64,000 nt of DNA from Pseudomonadota bacterium (GTDB lineage: Bacteria; Pseudomonadota; Gammaproteobacteria; Burkholderiales; Thiobacillaceae), in the NCBI GenBank assembly GCA_021826065.1, contig JAKADY010000001.1, positions 62,001-126,000 of the forward strand. Reading direction: 5' to 3'. Both the position numbers and the translations under genes were made by a program. Under the pieces are notes generated by a model. The model was not told where the DNA came from. It ran no database searches and saw only the letters and a list, made by a program, of their open reading frames with translations. Below, in pieces: positions 38,257 to 46,841 of the stretch. The first letter of the stretch is position 1, and each line of letters starts with the position of its first letter.

Positions 38257-38739
38257 TCAGTGCGCGGTGCTCCCCGTGCCGCGCACCAGATCGAGGAAGC
38301 CCTGCCACCAGCGGCGGCGGTTCTGCGGCACGTGGTGGCTGGGCTCAAGGTCCGAGGGCGGCATGCGGCTCATCACCCAACCTGGCAGGATGCGCACCTT
38401 GCTCGACCCGCATGAAGTGCCCAGGTGGTTGGGGTCGTAGATCTTGACCAGGCGCGGGTTGACCGGGTCGTCGGTGTAGACGATGCCGCAATAGTCCTCG
38501 TGGTGTTCCCGCCGCAGCAAGGCGTCGATCTCGCGGATGAAGGCCGTCACCTGCGTTGCCTCGGCGGGTTTTTCTGGCCGCGGCTCGCCCAGGGCATAGA
38601 GGTACCAACCGCCGGCCGGGTCTAGGCGTGCCCAGAACTGGTCGAGCTGCTCCCAGGTGAGCAGGCTCACCAGGGTGCCGTTGAACAACGCATCGAACTC
38701 CGGGTTGACGTCGGGCACGGCGTGCGCAGGCTGGCTCAT
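38257..38739 (-). CDS. conserved protein of unknown function
   Basis: 160 residues from the ATG at 38739 (MSQPAHAVPDVNPEFDALFN). It contains LLTWEQLDQFWARL, the stretch YCGIVYTDDPVNPRLVKIYD, then PNHLGTSCGSSK and PGWVMSRMPPSD. The tight DPNxLGxxCG...PGWV pattern looks conserved, but I recognise no described function. No signal peptide or membrane helix. Confidence 0.7.
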   Translation of the reverse strand: MSQPAHAVPDVNPEFDALFNGTLVSLLTWEQLDQFWARLDPAGGWYLYALGEPRPEKPAEATQVTAFIREIDALLRREHHEDYCGIVYTDDPVNPRLVKIYDPNHLGTSCGSSKVRILPGWVMSRMPPSDLEPSHHVPQNRRRWWQGFLDLVRGTGSTAH

Positions 38740-38824
38740 GGCGATGGGCACTTGAATTGGGGCAGGGGGCGCCCATTGTTTCCGAAGCCCCCGCGTTTGA
38801 CAACATTTGCATGCGAGAAAAGCG

Positions 38825-39586
38825 ATGTTGAAAGCCCTGTTGTTCGATGTCGACGGCACGCTGGCCGACACCGAGCGCGACGGACACCGGCCCGCCTTCA
38901 ATGCGGCCTTCCGCGAGTTCGGCCTGGACTGGGAGTGGGACGTCCCGCTCTATGGCGAGCTGCTGGCGGTGACCGGCGGCAAGGAGCGCATGCGCCACTA
39001 CGTCGAGCGCCACCGCCCCGACTGGCCGCGGCCGGCCGACTTCGACGACCTGGTGGCGGAACTGCACCGGGCCAAGACGCGTCACTACACCCGCATGCTG
39101 GCCGAGGGGGGGATCCCCCTGCGCCCTGGCGTCAAGCGCCTGCTGGAAGAGGCGCGCGCGGCCGGACTGATCCTGGGTGTGGCGACCACCACCACGCCGG
39201 ACAATGTCACCGCCCTGCTCCGACACAGCCTTGCCGAGGACGGCGAGCAGTGGTTCGCGGTGATCGCCGCCGGTGACATCGTCCCCGCCAAGAAACCGGC
39301 GCCGGACATCTATCTCTGGGCCCTCGAGCGGCTCGGTCTCGCACCAGACGAGTGCCTCGCCTTCGAGGACTCGGAAAATGGCCTGCGCGCGGCGCAGGCG
39401 GCGGGCATCAGGACCGTGGTCACGGTCAACGACTACACCCGTACGCACGACTTCACCGGGGCGCTCGCCGTGCTGACCGACCTGGGCGAACCGCACGCGC
39501 CCTATACCCGTCTGGACGCGGGTGGCAGCGGCGAGACCGGCTGGGTGGATGTGAAGCGCCTGCGCGCGTGGTATGCCGGCGCCTGA
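38825..39586 (+). CDS. cbbY: HAD-family phosphatase CbbY
   Basis: 253 residues. HAD motif I LFDVDGTLADTERDGHRPAF (about residues 7-26), motif II ATTTT, motif III KKPAPDIY and motif IV AFEDSENGL. The DGHRxAFN and GGKERM signatures match CbbY of autotrophs, which removes the RuBisCO inhibitor xylulose-1,5-bisphosphate. The host therefore probably fixes CO2 by the Calvin cycle, although no RuBisCO gene is in the window. Confidence 0.88.
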   Translation: MLKALLFDVDGTLADTERDGHRPAFNAAFREFGLDWEWDVPLYGELLAVTGGKERMRHYVERHRPDWPRPADFDDLVAELHRAKTRHYTRMLAEGGIPLRPGVKRLLEEARAAGLILGVATTTTPDNVTALLRHSLAEDGEQWFAVIAAGDIVPAKKPAPDIYLWALERLGLAPDECLAFEDSENGLRAAQAAGIRTVVTVNDYTRTHDFTGALAVLTDLGEPHAPYTRLDAGGSGETGWVDVKRLRAWYAGA

Positions 39587-39595
39587 GGCCGGCAC

Positions 39596-40450
39596 TTACG
39601 GCCGTCGCCGCTGGGCCGCCTCAAGGGTGTTGGCGAGCAGGGTGGCCACCGTCATGGGGCCGACACCGCCCGGCACGGGGGTGATCCAGGCGGCACGCTC
39701 GCTCGCTGCGGCGAACGCCACGTCGCCGACCAACCGGCCGTCTGCGAGCCGGTTGATGCCCACGTCGATGACGATGGCCCCGGGCTTGATCCAATCGCCC
39801 TTGACCAGCTCGGGCCGCCCCACGGCCGCCACCAAGAGGTCGGCCTCACGCACGTGCCCAGGCAGATCGCGGGTGGCGCTGTGGCAGACGGTCACCGTAC
39901 AGCCGGCCAGCAGCAGTTCCAGGGCCATCGGCCGACCGACATGGTTCGAGGCCCCCACCACCACCGCATGCAGTCCGCGCAGTGGCTCTCCGGTGGCGGC
40001 CAGCAGACGCATCACCCCGTAAGGCGTGCAGGGCCGCAGCAGCGGCATGCGCACCGCGAGCCGGCCGATGTTGTAGGGATGGAAGCCGTCGACGTCCTTC
40101 TCCGGCAGGATGCGCTCGATCACCGTCTCGCCGTCGATCTGTGGCGGCAGCGGCGCCTGCACCAGGATGCCGTCCACCTCGGGGTCGGCGTTGAGGCGGT
40201 CGATGAGGGCGAGGAGCTCATCTTGGCTGGTGGTCGCCGGCAGGTCGTAGGCGAGGGAGCGCACCCCCGCACTCGCGCAGGCACGGCGCTTGTTGCGCAC
40301 ATAGATGGCGGAGGCCGGGTCATCGCCCACCAGGATCACGGCCAGCCCCGGTGCCGGCCGGCCGCTTGCCTGCCTTTGCGCGACCTGCCGGGCGATGTCC
40401 TGCAGCAGTTGATCGGCCAGGGCCTTGCCGTCGAGGATGCGGGCGCTCAT
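39596..40450 (-). CDS. folD: methylenetetrahydrofolate dehydrogenase/cyclohydrolase
   Basis: 284 residues, normal length. Catalytic Tyr/Lys region [16 protein letters not shown] (near 50), the [11 protein letters not shown] loop, and the NADP-binding [20 protein letters not shown] (near 160; the usual residue after GAS is R or N). It interconverts one-carbon folates. Convergent with cbbY. Confidence 0.97.
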   Translation of the reverse strand: MSARILDGKALADQLLQDIARQVAQRQASGRPAPGLAVILVGDDPASAIYVRNKRRACASAGVRSLAYDLPATTSQDELLALIDRLNADPEVDGILVQAPLPPQIDGETVIERILPEKDVDGFHPYNIGRLAVRMPLLRPCTPYGVMRLLAATGEPLRGLHAVVVGASNHVGRPMALELLLAGCTVTVCHSATRDLPGHVREADLLVAAVGRPELVKGDWIKPGAIVIDVGINRLADGRLVGDVAFAAASERAAWITPVPGGVGPMTVATLLANTLEAAQRRRP

Positions 40451-40498
40451 GGTGTGTGGTGTCAGGGCGTCAAAAGCTCCATTCTAACCGAGCGCGCA

Positions 40499-40527
40499 TT
40501 GATTTCACCGCCCCGACAAGGCATAAT
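40499..40527 (+). promoter_or_regulatory. promoter of the tRNA cluster
   Basis: TTGATT (40499-40504), a 17-nt spacer and CATAAT (40522-40527, 5 of 6). Transcription would start about 40534, 4 nt before tRNA-Pro. Confidence 0.68.
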
Positions 40528-40537
40528 GCACAACCTT

Positions 40538-40616
<79 letters not shown>

Positions 40617-40655
40617 CCCAAAGCGCACTACCAGGCTTCACTGCTCGCGGGAGAA

Positions 40656-40732
40656 CTGCCCGTAGCTCAATCGGATAGAGCACCAGCCTTCTAAGCTGGG
40701 GGTTACAGGTTCGATCCCTGTCGGGCAGGCCA
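40656..40732 (+). tRNA. tRNA-Arg (UCU)
   Basis: 77 nt with CCA encoded. Acceptor CTGCCCG pairs with CGGGCAG. The anticodon stem CCAGC/GCTGG encloses loop CTTCTAA with anticodon TCT (40690-40692). Discriminator G. Reads AGA/AGG. Confidence 0.96.
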
Positions 40733-40742
40733 GACGAACAGT

Positions 40743-40819
40743 GGCGGCGGTAGCTCAGTTGGTAGAGCACTGGATTGTGGCTCCAGGTGTCGTGGGTTCG
40801 ATCCCCATCCGTCGCCCCA
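40743..40819 (+). tRNA. tRNA-His (GUG)
   Basis: Anticodon GTG (40777-40779) in loop TTGTGGC. The acceptor GCGGCGG pairs with CCGTCGC through one G-T wobble. An extra 5' G (40743) faces discriminator C73 (40816), the histidine identity pair, and CCA is encoded. The gene order Pro-Arg-His resembles part of the enterobacterial Arg-His-Leu-Pro operon, in a different order. Confidence 0.96.
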
Positions 40820-40865
40820 AACAACCCTGCCGCACACCGCACCGATGTGAACGGGCGCGAGCGAC

Positions 40866-41057
40866 TCAGGCGTAGGTATCGACGCGATTGCCCAGATGCG
40901 GCGGGTTCGCCCCGACCTGCCTGGCCGTCTCCAACAGGGCCAGCAGCCCTTGCGCCTCGGTCTCCATACGCCGCCTCAACAAGGCCATCTGCAGATGGCT
41001 GGCATGTACGCCGTGCTGGAGCGCCACGGCCGAGGTGCTGACGGTCACTGCATCCAT
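40866..41057 (-). CDS. YjfB-like putative motility protein
   Basis: 63 residues from the ATG at 41057 (GAGGGG 6 nt upstream). It has VALQHGVHASHLQMALLRRR, then ETEAQGLLALLE, and the tail NPPHLGNRVDTYA. The LGNxVD ending and the short helical body match the YjfB putative-motility family. No flagellar gene is adjacent. It follows the transglycosylase gene by 26 bp. Confidence 0.68.
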   Translation of the reverse strand: MDAVTVSTSAVALQHGVHASHLQMALLRRRMETEAQGLLALLETARQVGANPPHLGNRVDTYA

Positions 41058-41083
41058 CCGGATCCCCTCGTTCGCCGTGCGGC

Positions 41084-41734
41084 TCAGGTGCCCTTGCGCA
41101 CCGAGCGGGCCTTGCTGCCCTTGAGCCCCACCGGCGAGAGGCCATAGGTCCAGCGGTTGCGCCAGGCGTTGTAGACCAGGGTTGGATACTCGGCCTTGCC
41201 CAGGCTGCCGTTGTAGCGGCCGAGCGCGCGGAAGAGATCGCCGCGCTCGATGTCGAGGTAGTGGCGCAGGATGGTACAGCCGTAGCGCAGGTTGGTGCGC
41301 AGGTGGAAGAGATTGTGCTCGCGGGTGCCGATGACGTCGACCCAGAAGGGCATGACTTGCATGAAGCCCATGGCCGAGGCGCTGGAGACGGCATACTTGC
41401 GAAAGCCGCTCTCCACCTCGATCAGCCCCAGGACCAGCTCCGGGTCGAGGCCGGCGCGCGTGGCCTCGTAGTGGACCGTGTTGAGGAAGTCCTCGCGAAA
41501 CTCGGGGTCGGGGATGTAATGCTCGAGACGCCGTGACATCTCGGCCAGCCAGGCCTTGACGTAGGGGTCGTCGGCGAAGGCGGCCTGGTCGCGGCCGAGG
41601 TCCGCCACCGCCTTGGACAGCTGGGCGCGCACGCTGGCCGACAGCGGCTCGTACTTCTGCGCGCCGGCGATGGCCGTGCCGGCGACCAGGGCGAGCAGCC
41701 AGATCAGCCGTTTGCTCAGTCTTTCCAGCGACAT
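41084..41734 (-). CDS. lytic transglycosylase (SLT domain)
   Basis: 216 residues with an N-terminal hydrophobic signal ([16 protein letters not shown]). The SLT domain has the catalytic Glu in [20 protein letters not shown], then [13 protein letters not shown], and [11 protein letters not shown]. It cleaves peptidoglycan with 1,6-anhydro-MurNAc formation. Its start overlaps the proS end by 19 bp, a common betaproteobacterial pairing. Confidence 0.93.
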   Translation of the reverse strand: MSLERLSKRLIWLLALVAGTAIAGAQKYEPLSASVRAQLSKAVADLGRDQAAFADDPYVKAWLAEMSRRLEHYIPDPEFREDFLNTVHYEATRAGLDPELVLGLIEVESGFRKYAVSSASAMGFMQVMPFWVDVIGTREHNLFHLRTNLRYGCTILRHYLDIERGDLFRALGRYNGSLGKAEYPTLVYNAWRNRWTYGLSPVGLKGSKARSVRKGT

Positions 41735-43437
41735 GACTTGACGCGTTCCTCGACGAATCGCACCGCCTCATCCTTAGCAATGCGCGTGCCGGCGGTGTCG
41801 GTGCGGGCCTGGTATTCCAGCTGCCCGTCTTTCAACCCCCGTTCGCTCACCACCACGCGGTGCGGGATACCGATGAGCTCCATATCGGCGAACATGACAC
41901 CGGGCCGCTCGTCCCGGTCGTCCAACACCACGTCGATGCCGGCGGCCAGCATCGCATTGTATAGATTATCGGCAACTTCGCGGACGACTTGACTGCGCGC
42001 GTAGCCGAGCGGCACGATCGCCAGCTCGAACGGCGCCATCGCCTGGGGAAAGACGATGCCACGCTCGTCGAAGCCCTGTTCGATGGCGGCGGCGACGATG
42101 CGCGAGACACCGATGCCGTAGCAACCCATGATGGCGACCCGGCTCTTGCCCTGCTCGTCGAGGAAGGTCGCGTTCATGGCGGCGGAATACTTCGTGCCCA
42201 GCTTGAAGATGTGGCCCACCTCGATACCGCGGCAGATGGAAAGCCGCCCCTTGCCGTCCGGCGAGGGATCGCCGGCCACGGCGTTGCGCAGGTCGGCCAC
42301 TCGGGGTTCGGGCAGGTCGCGGTGGAAGTTGACCCCCCGCAAGTGGTAGCCGTCCTCGTTGGCGCCACAGACGAAATCGGCCATGGCGGCGACCGAGTGG
42401 TCCGCCCAGACGGGTAGCTTGAGCCCCACCGGTCCCAGCGAGCCGACACCGCAGCCGACGGCCGCGCGGATCTCGGCGTCCGATGCGAACTCCAGCGGGG
42501 CCTTCACCCCGGGCAGCTTGGCCGCCTTGACCTCGTTGAGCTCATGGTCGCCGCGCACGAGCAGGGCCACTAGGCCGTCCTCGCCGCGGACGATGAGGGT
42601 CTTGACGACCCGGTCAGGGCTGAGATGTAAGTAAGCGCATACTTCCTCGATCGTGTGCTGGCCTGGGGTGGGGACCTTTTGCAAGGGTTCGGACGGCGCC
42701 GGCCGCGGGTTGGTCGGCGGCAGGGCCTCGGCCAGCTCGACGTTGGCGGCGTAATCCGAGTCCGGGCAATAGGCGATGGCGTCCTCACCGCTGTCGGCCA
42801 GGACGTGGAATTCGTGCGAGTGGCTTCCGCCGATCGCCCCGGTGTCGGCGGCCACGGCCCGGAACTTCAGCCCCAACCGCGTGAAGATGCGGCTGTAGGT
42901 CGCGTACATCACCTGGTAGGTCGCATCCAGGCTCGCCTCGTCGGCGTGGAAGGAGTAGGCGTCCTTCATCAGGAATTCGCGCGCGCGCATGACGCCGAAG
43001 CGCGGGCGGATCTCGTCGCGGAATTTGGTCTGGATCTGATAGAAGTTGACCGGCAGTTGCCGGTAGGAGCGGATCTCCCGGCGGGCGATGTCGGTGATCA
43101 CCTCCTCGTGCGTCGGGCCGAACAGGAAGTCGCGGTCGTGGCGGTCCTTGATCTTGAGCAGCTGCGGCCCGAACACCTCCCAGCGGCCGGTCTCCTGCCA
43201 CAGCTCGGCGGGGATGACCGCCGGCATCAGGAGCTCCACGGCACCGGCGCGGTCCATCTCCTCACGCACGATCGCCTCCACCTTGCGCAGCACGCGCAGG
43301 CCCAGCGGCATCCAGGTGTAGAGCCCCGAGCCGAGGCGTTTGATCAGACCGGCCCGCAACATCAGCTTGTGGCTGATGAGCTCGGCCTCGGCCGGCGCCT
43401 CTTTGCTGGTGGAAAGGAAGAAGCGGGATATGCGCAT
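41716..43437 (-). CDS. proS: prolyl-tRNA synthetase
   Basis: 573 residues, bacterial type with the editing insertion. Motif 1 [20 protein letters not shown], motif 2 [21 protein letters not shown], the INS editing domain about 225-410, motif 3 [17 protein letters not shown], and the C-terminal anticodon-binding domain. It charges tRNA-Pro, whose gene is at 40538. It diverges from the aminopropyltransferase-like gene. Confidence 0.97.
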   Translation of the reverse strand: MRISRFFLSTSKEAPAEAELISHKLMLRAGLIKRLGSGLYTWMPLGLRVLRKVEAIVREEMDRAGAVELLMPAVIPAELWQETGRWEVFGPQLLKIKDRHDRDFLFGPTHEEVITDIARREIRSYRQLPVNFYQIQTKFRDEIRPRFGVMRAREFLMKDAYSFHADEASLDATYQVMYATYSRIFTRLGLKFRAVAADTGAIGGSHSHEFHVLADSGEDAIAYCPDSDYAANVELAEALPPTNPRPAPSEPLQKVPTPGQHTIEEVCAYLHLSPDRVVKTLIVRGEDGLVALLVRGDHELNEVKAAKLPGVKAPLEFASDAEIRAAVGCGVGSLGPVGLKLPVWADHSVAAMADFVCGANEDGYHLRGVNFHRDLPEPRVADLRNAVAGDPSPDGKGRLSICRGIEVGHIFKLGTKYSAAMNATFLDEQGKSRVAIMGCYGIGVSRIVAAAIEQGFDERGIVFPQAMAPFELAIVPLGYARSQVVREVADNLYNAMLAAGIDVVLDDRDERPGVMFADMELIGIPHRVVVSERGLKDGQLEYQARTDTAGTRIAKDEAVRFVEERVKSCRWKD

Positions 43438-43473
43438 AATATGACCTGTCCGACAAAGCCCTCATCTTATCAA

Positions 43474-44262
43474 ATGCGTTTCCTCTCCCGTCTCGGCCGC
43501 GGTCCGGGCCAAGCCTCGGTGGAGATCAGCGAAAAGGATGGCGTGCGCCTGCTGCACCTGGGCGGGCCCGCCGTGCAGAGCGCCATGCGGCTGAAGGCAC
43601 CCTTCGACCTGGAGCTCGAATACACGCGAGCGATGCTGGCCTTTCTGCTCTTCCGCCCGGAGGCGCGCGAGGTCGCTCTCATCGGGTTGGGCGGCGGTTC
43701 GATCGCCAAGTTCATCCACCGGCGGCTGCCACAGATCCGCCTCACCGCCCTGGAGATCAACCCGGAGGTGGTGGCCGCCGCCCGCGCCTACTTCCTGCTG
43801 CCGGACAACGACGCCCGTCTCGACGTGCGGGTGGCCGACGGTGCGGAATACGTGCGCCAGTGCGAGGCCCAGCTCGACGTTTTGCTGGTGGATGCCTACG
43901 ACGCCGTGCGCATCGTCGAGGACCTGGCCACGCCCGAGTTCTACCAGGCCTGCCTGCGCGCGCTGCGCCCCGGCGGGGTGGCGGTGTTCAACCTGTGGGG
44001 GTCGGACCACCGCTACGAGGTCTACCGCGCGCGGCTGGAGATGGTGTTCGGGGGCCATCTGCTCCAGTTGCCGGCCGAAAAGAAGGGCAACATCGTCGTC
44101 TTCGCCTTCAAGCCACCGCTGCCGGAGTTGGATCGGCCGCTGCTGCGCGGTCGTGCCGAGCGGCTGGAGCGCGACCTGGGGCTGGAATTCACCCGCTTCG
44201 TCGAGCGTCTTTACAGCAGCAACCGGCCGCCGGCGGGCTGGCCTGCCTCCACACCCGGCTGA
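43474..44262 (+). CDS. spermidine synthase-like (aminopropyltransferase family) protein
   Basis: 262 residues from the ATG at 43474 (MRFLSRLGRG); an upstream ATG at 43441 is only 3 bp from the divergent proS start. SAM-type binding motif VALIGLGGGSIAKFIHRRLP, acidic TALEINPEVV, and VLLVDAYDAV where true spermidine synthases usually have a D-S/T-D-type motif. It is related to SpeE, but substrate specificity is uncertain. A basic amino-acid decarboxylase that could feed polyamine synthesis lies at 49943. Confidence 0.8.
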   Translation: MRFLSRLGRGPGQASVEISEKDGVRLLHLGGPAVQSAMRLKAPFDLELEYTRAMLAFLLFRPEAREVALIGLGGGSIAKFIHRRLPQIRLTALEINPEVVAAARAYFLLPDNDARLDVRVADGAEYVRQCEAQLDVLLVDAYDAVRIVEDLATPEFYQACLRALRPGGVAVFNLWGSDHRYEVYRARLEMVFGGHLLQLPAEKKGNIVVFAFKPPLPELDRPLLRGRAERLERDLGLEFTRFVERLYSSNRPPAGWPASTPG

Positions 44263-44352
44263 GCCGCGCCAGGACGGGCTCTGGCGGTGTCTTTGCAAGG
44301 CCGGCCAAGGGTGGGAGAATGCGTATAGATTGTGAAACCATAGAGGACGGCC

Positions 44353-44889
44353 ATGATCGACAAAGACGGTTACCGGCCGAACGTAGGGATCGTGTTGTGC
44401 AACGCCCACAACGAGGTGTTCTGGGGCAAACGGGTGCGGCAAAACGCCTGGCAGTTCCCGCAGGGTGGCATCAAACCCGGCGAGAGCCCGGAGCAGGCGA
44501 TGTACCGGGAACTGCACGAGGAGGTGGGTTTGCTGCCACAGCACGTCCGCATCCTTGGCCGCACCCGCAACTGGCTGCGTTATGACGTCCCGCGCGAGTG
44601 GATGCGGCGGGACTGGCACGGCCACTATCGCGGCCAGAAACAGATCTGGTACCTGCTGCGCCTGACCGGGCGCGACTGCGACGTGTGCCTGCGCGCCACC
44701 GATCACCCCGAGTTCGATGCCTGGCGCTGGAGTGCCTACTGGGAACCGGTGGAGGCCGTGGTGGCCTTCAAGCGGGATGTCTATCGCCTGGCCCTGGAGG
44801 AACTGGAAAAATACCTCCAGCCGATACACCTGCCGCGCACACGCCACCCCTATCTCCACGCCATGCGCGCGCACATGGAGCGGCCCTGA
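44353..44889 (+). CDS. rppH: RNA pyrophosphohydrolase RppH
   Basis: 178 residues. It starts [20 protein letters not shown]. The Nudix box is [20 protein letters not shown] followed by VGL. It also has [10 protein letters not shown] and [20 protein letters not shown]. It removes pyrophosphate from mRNA 5' ends and triggers RNase E decay. The proS neighbourhood is typical of Betaproteobacteria. Confidence 0.95.
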   Translation: MIDKDGYRPNVGIVLCNAHNEVFWGKRVRQNAWQFPQGGIKPGESPEQAMYRELHEEVGLLPQHVRILGRTRNWLRYDVPREWMRRDWHGHYRGQKQIWYLLRLTGRDCDVCLRATDHPEFDAWRWSAYWEPVEAVVAFKRDVYRLALEELEKYLQPIHLPRTRHPYLHAMRAHMERP

Positions 44890-44914
44890 GCGCCGACACG
44901 CTAGGACAGCAGCG

Positions 44915-45511
44915 ATGGACGCAAACCCCTACAAGGTACTGCCGGTCATGCCCTTGCAGAAGGGGGCGAGCTTCGTCACCCCGAGACAGGACATTCCCGA
45001 GCGCGTCACCCTGGACACGCCAGCCCTGGAGGTGATGACCGATTTTTCCAAGGTTACCGCCTACACCATCGGGCCGCTGGAGACCATCGAGTCGGCACGC
45101 GCCCGCATGATCCACCACGGCGTGCGCATGCTCCTGGTGGTGGATGAGCAGAACCAGATCCTGGGCCTCATCACCGCCACCGACCTGACCAGCGAGAAGC
45201 CCATGCAGGTGATCCAGACCCAGGGCATCCGGCACTCGGACGTGTTGGTCAAGGACATCATGACCCCGCGCGAGCGGTTGGAGGTGCTGTGCATCGACGA
45301 CCTGAAGACCGCGGTGGTGGGCGACGTGGTGGCCACCCTGCAGGCGCAGGGCCGCCAGCACGCCCTGGTGGCTGACCGACGGCCCGATCGCAGCCAGACC
45401 CTGCGCGGCCTGTTCTCCGCCTCGCAGATCGGCAAGCAGCTGGGCATGCCCATCCACACCGTCTCCGTGGCCCGCACCTTCGCCGAGATCGGCGCGGCCC
45501 TGAACCGTTAG
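44915..45511 (+). CDS. CBS-domain protein
   Basis: 198 residues from the ATG at 44915. Two CBS motifs: TIGPLETIESARARMIHHGV with MLLVVDEQNQILGLITATDL (about 50-95), and a second after DIMTPRERLEV (about 115-180) ending GLFSASQIGKQLG. Such pairs bind adenosine nucleotides and regulate partners. It is 1 nt before the next gene, so probably an operon. Confidence 0.85.
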   Translation: MDANPYKVLPVMPLQKGASFVTPRQDIPERVTLDTPALEVMTDFSKVTAYTIGPLETIESARARMIHHGVRMLLVVDEQNQILGLITATDLTSEKPMQVIQTQGIRHSDVLVKDIMTPRERLEVLCIDDLKTAVVGDVVATLQAQGRQHALVADRRPDRSQTLRGLFSASQIGKQLGMPIHTVSVARTFAEIGAALNR

Positions 45512-45512
45512 T

Positions 45513-45878
45513 GTGAAACTGGCAGCGCGCAAGGCCGATGGCCTCGCCGCCCCGGCCCAGTGGGAGGCGGGTCAGCCGCTCTGGCAGCGGGTGCCGAAGA
45601 GGGACGCCTCAGGCAGGCCCTACGTCGATTTCATGATGCTGGCGCCGGGGCTCAACAGACGCTCTGCGGTCGAGCAGCACCAGGTCATGGTGCTGGTGCG
45701 CGGGGTGCTGGAGCGCTTCGGCGACGACATCGTGTTCGCTGACTTCAACCTCGACATCAATGTCCTGTGGGTCTCGCTGCGCTGCCAGCCCGGGCTCATG
45801 ACCCAGGTGGTCTGCCTGTTGCGGGCCAAGGTGCCCATGCTGCGACTGGTGTCGCACAGTCCTGAGCTCATGGCATGA
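45513..45878 (+). CDS. hypothetical protein in the CBS operon
   Basis: 121 residues from GTG 45513. The conserved-looking core is DFMMLAPGLNRRSAVEQHQV and RFGDDIVFADFNLDINVLWV, ending RLVSHSPELMA. It is soluble, with mixed alpha/beta character. I recognise no family. The next gene could start inside its last codons (ATGA at 45875). Confidence 0.65.
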   Translation: MKLAARKADGLAAPAQWEAGQPLWQRVPKRDASGRPYVDFMMLAPGLNRRSAVEQHQVMVLVRGVLERFGDDIVFADFNLDINVLWVSLRCQPGLMTQVVCLLRAKVPMLRLVSHSPELMA

Positions 45879-45946
45879 AACCGAGCGCTCACCATACGCA
45901 CCATGACTTCCCCATGCCGCAGGGCCGGGAAGGCAAGCGCGAAGGC

Positions 45947-46555
45947 ATGAAGAGGACTGCCGCCGCCCTGCTCGCCGCACTGTTCGCTGTCTCGGCCTTG
46001 GCGGGGCCGGACCACCAGGCGATGCAGCCGGCTGCCCAGCCCAGCCCCGGCAGCGTCCAGAACCCAGCGCCCCCAGGCCTCTACCCATACTACCTCGTGC
46101 CCTTCTTCCCCTTCCTGTGGCCGGTGCCACCGGCAGCGCTGGCGCAGCCACAGTCCTATCCGTTCGTGATCTGGCTGCCCTTCCAGCCGCCTGCGCCCCA
46201 CGCACCAGTTACCGCCCCGCCGGCCGCCCCCCCACAACCCGCGGTAGCCTCACCGGAGCCACCGGCCCCGCCCGCGCCACCCGTGACCGCGCAGGAGCCG
46301 TCCACCGCCCACACACCCACGCCGGTCGCCCCACCAGAGGCCGCACCGCCACCTGTGGTGGCGGACGAGCCACCGCCACCCGTGGCCGAGGCCTCCCAGG
46401 CCTCTGCACCGCCCGCCGAGCCGGCCCGAGCGGGCGCGCCGGCGCGCAAGCCCCCTGCGGCAAAACCTGCGGCGAACCCACGGCCTACACCCGCCACCAT
46501 GCCGGCCAAGCGCAAGCTGTGCTGGCGGGACGGGCGGTTGGATGTTTGTAAGTAA
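45947..46555 (+). CDS. secreted or envelope proline-rich protein
   Basis: 202 residues from the ATG at 45947, chosen because a signal peptide follows (MKRTAAALLAALFAVSALAG); an earlier ATG at 45875 overlaps the previous stop. The hydrophobic patch YYLVPFFPFLWPVPPAAL is followed by a long Pro/Ala-rich region (about 80-185), then a short basic tail with KRKLCWRDGRLDVCK bearing two Cys. The Pro-rich span may cross the periplasm. Function unknown. Confidence 0.6.
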   Translation: MKRTAAALLAALFAVSALAGPDHQAMQPAAQPSPGSVQNPAPPGLYPYYLVPFFPFLWPVPPAALAQPQSYPFVIWLPFQPPAPHAPVTAPPAAPPQPAVASPEPPAPPAPPVTAQEPSTAHTPTPVAPPEAAPPPVVADEPPPPVAEASQASAPPAEPARAGAPARKPPAAKPAANPRPTPATMPAKRKLCWRDGRLDVCK

Positions 46556-46565
46556 GCGCTTACTT
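46550..46565. repeat. perfect 16-bp palindrome AAGTAAGCGCTTACTT
   Basis: It overlaps the stop codon of the proline-rich gene (TAA at 46553-46555). Near-copies AAGTAAGCGCATACTT (42628-42643, inside proS) and AGTAAGCGCCTACTT (about 3687-3701, inside glmU) occur, plus a more diverged one in glmS near 2670. No T-run follows, so it is not an intrinsic terminator. It may be a highly iterated palindrome of this genome. Confidence 0.6.
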
Positions 46566-46661
46566 GTGGCTTAGTCCCGATTTCTTTTGGGTGCCCGACA
46601 GGACGTCACAGGGGCCAGGCGGACCCATTGCCTGGGTTTGAGCGAGGCCGCCGCGCAAGGC

Positions 46662-46691
46662 TTGGCAGACACGGCAAAAGCCGAGTAAAAT
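46662..46691 (+). promoter_or_regulatory. candidate promoter of apbC
   Basis: TTGGCA (46662-46667, 5 of 6), an 18-nt spacer and TAAAAT (46686-46691, 5 of 6). The leader to apbC would be about 145 nt. The rest of the 286-bp gap (46556-46841) shows no gene. Confidence 0.6.
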
Positions 46692-46841
46692 AGTCAACAA
46701 TGATGTCGGGCGCTTGCCGTGGGTTCCGACATCGGCCTGGACGGCTTGAAATGCTGCGGCTGCGTCTCCATCTGCGACCGCACAAGCCCAAGCAGGCGCC
46801 GGGATTCAAACAGTTCAATCAACCAACGCTGAGGTCTGACC

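Noticed and set aside
46550-46565. Intrinsic terminator at the AAGTAAGCGCTTACTT palindrome
   Set aside because: No T-run follows and there is no loop; related copies lie inside coding genes.
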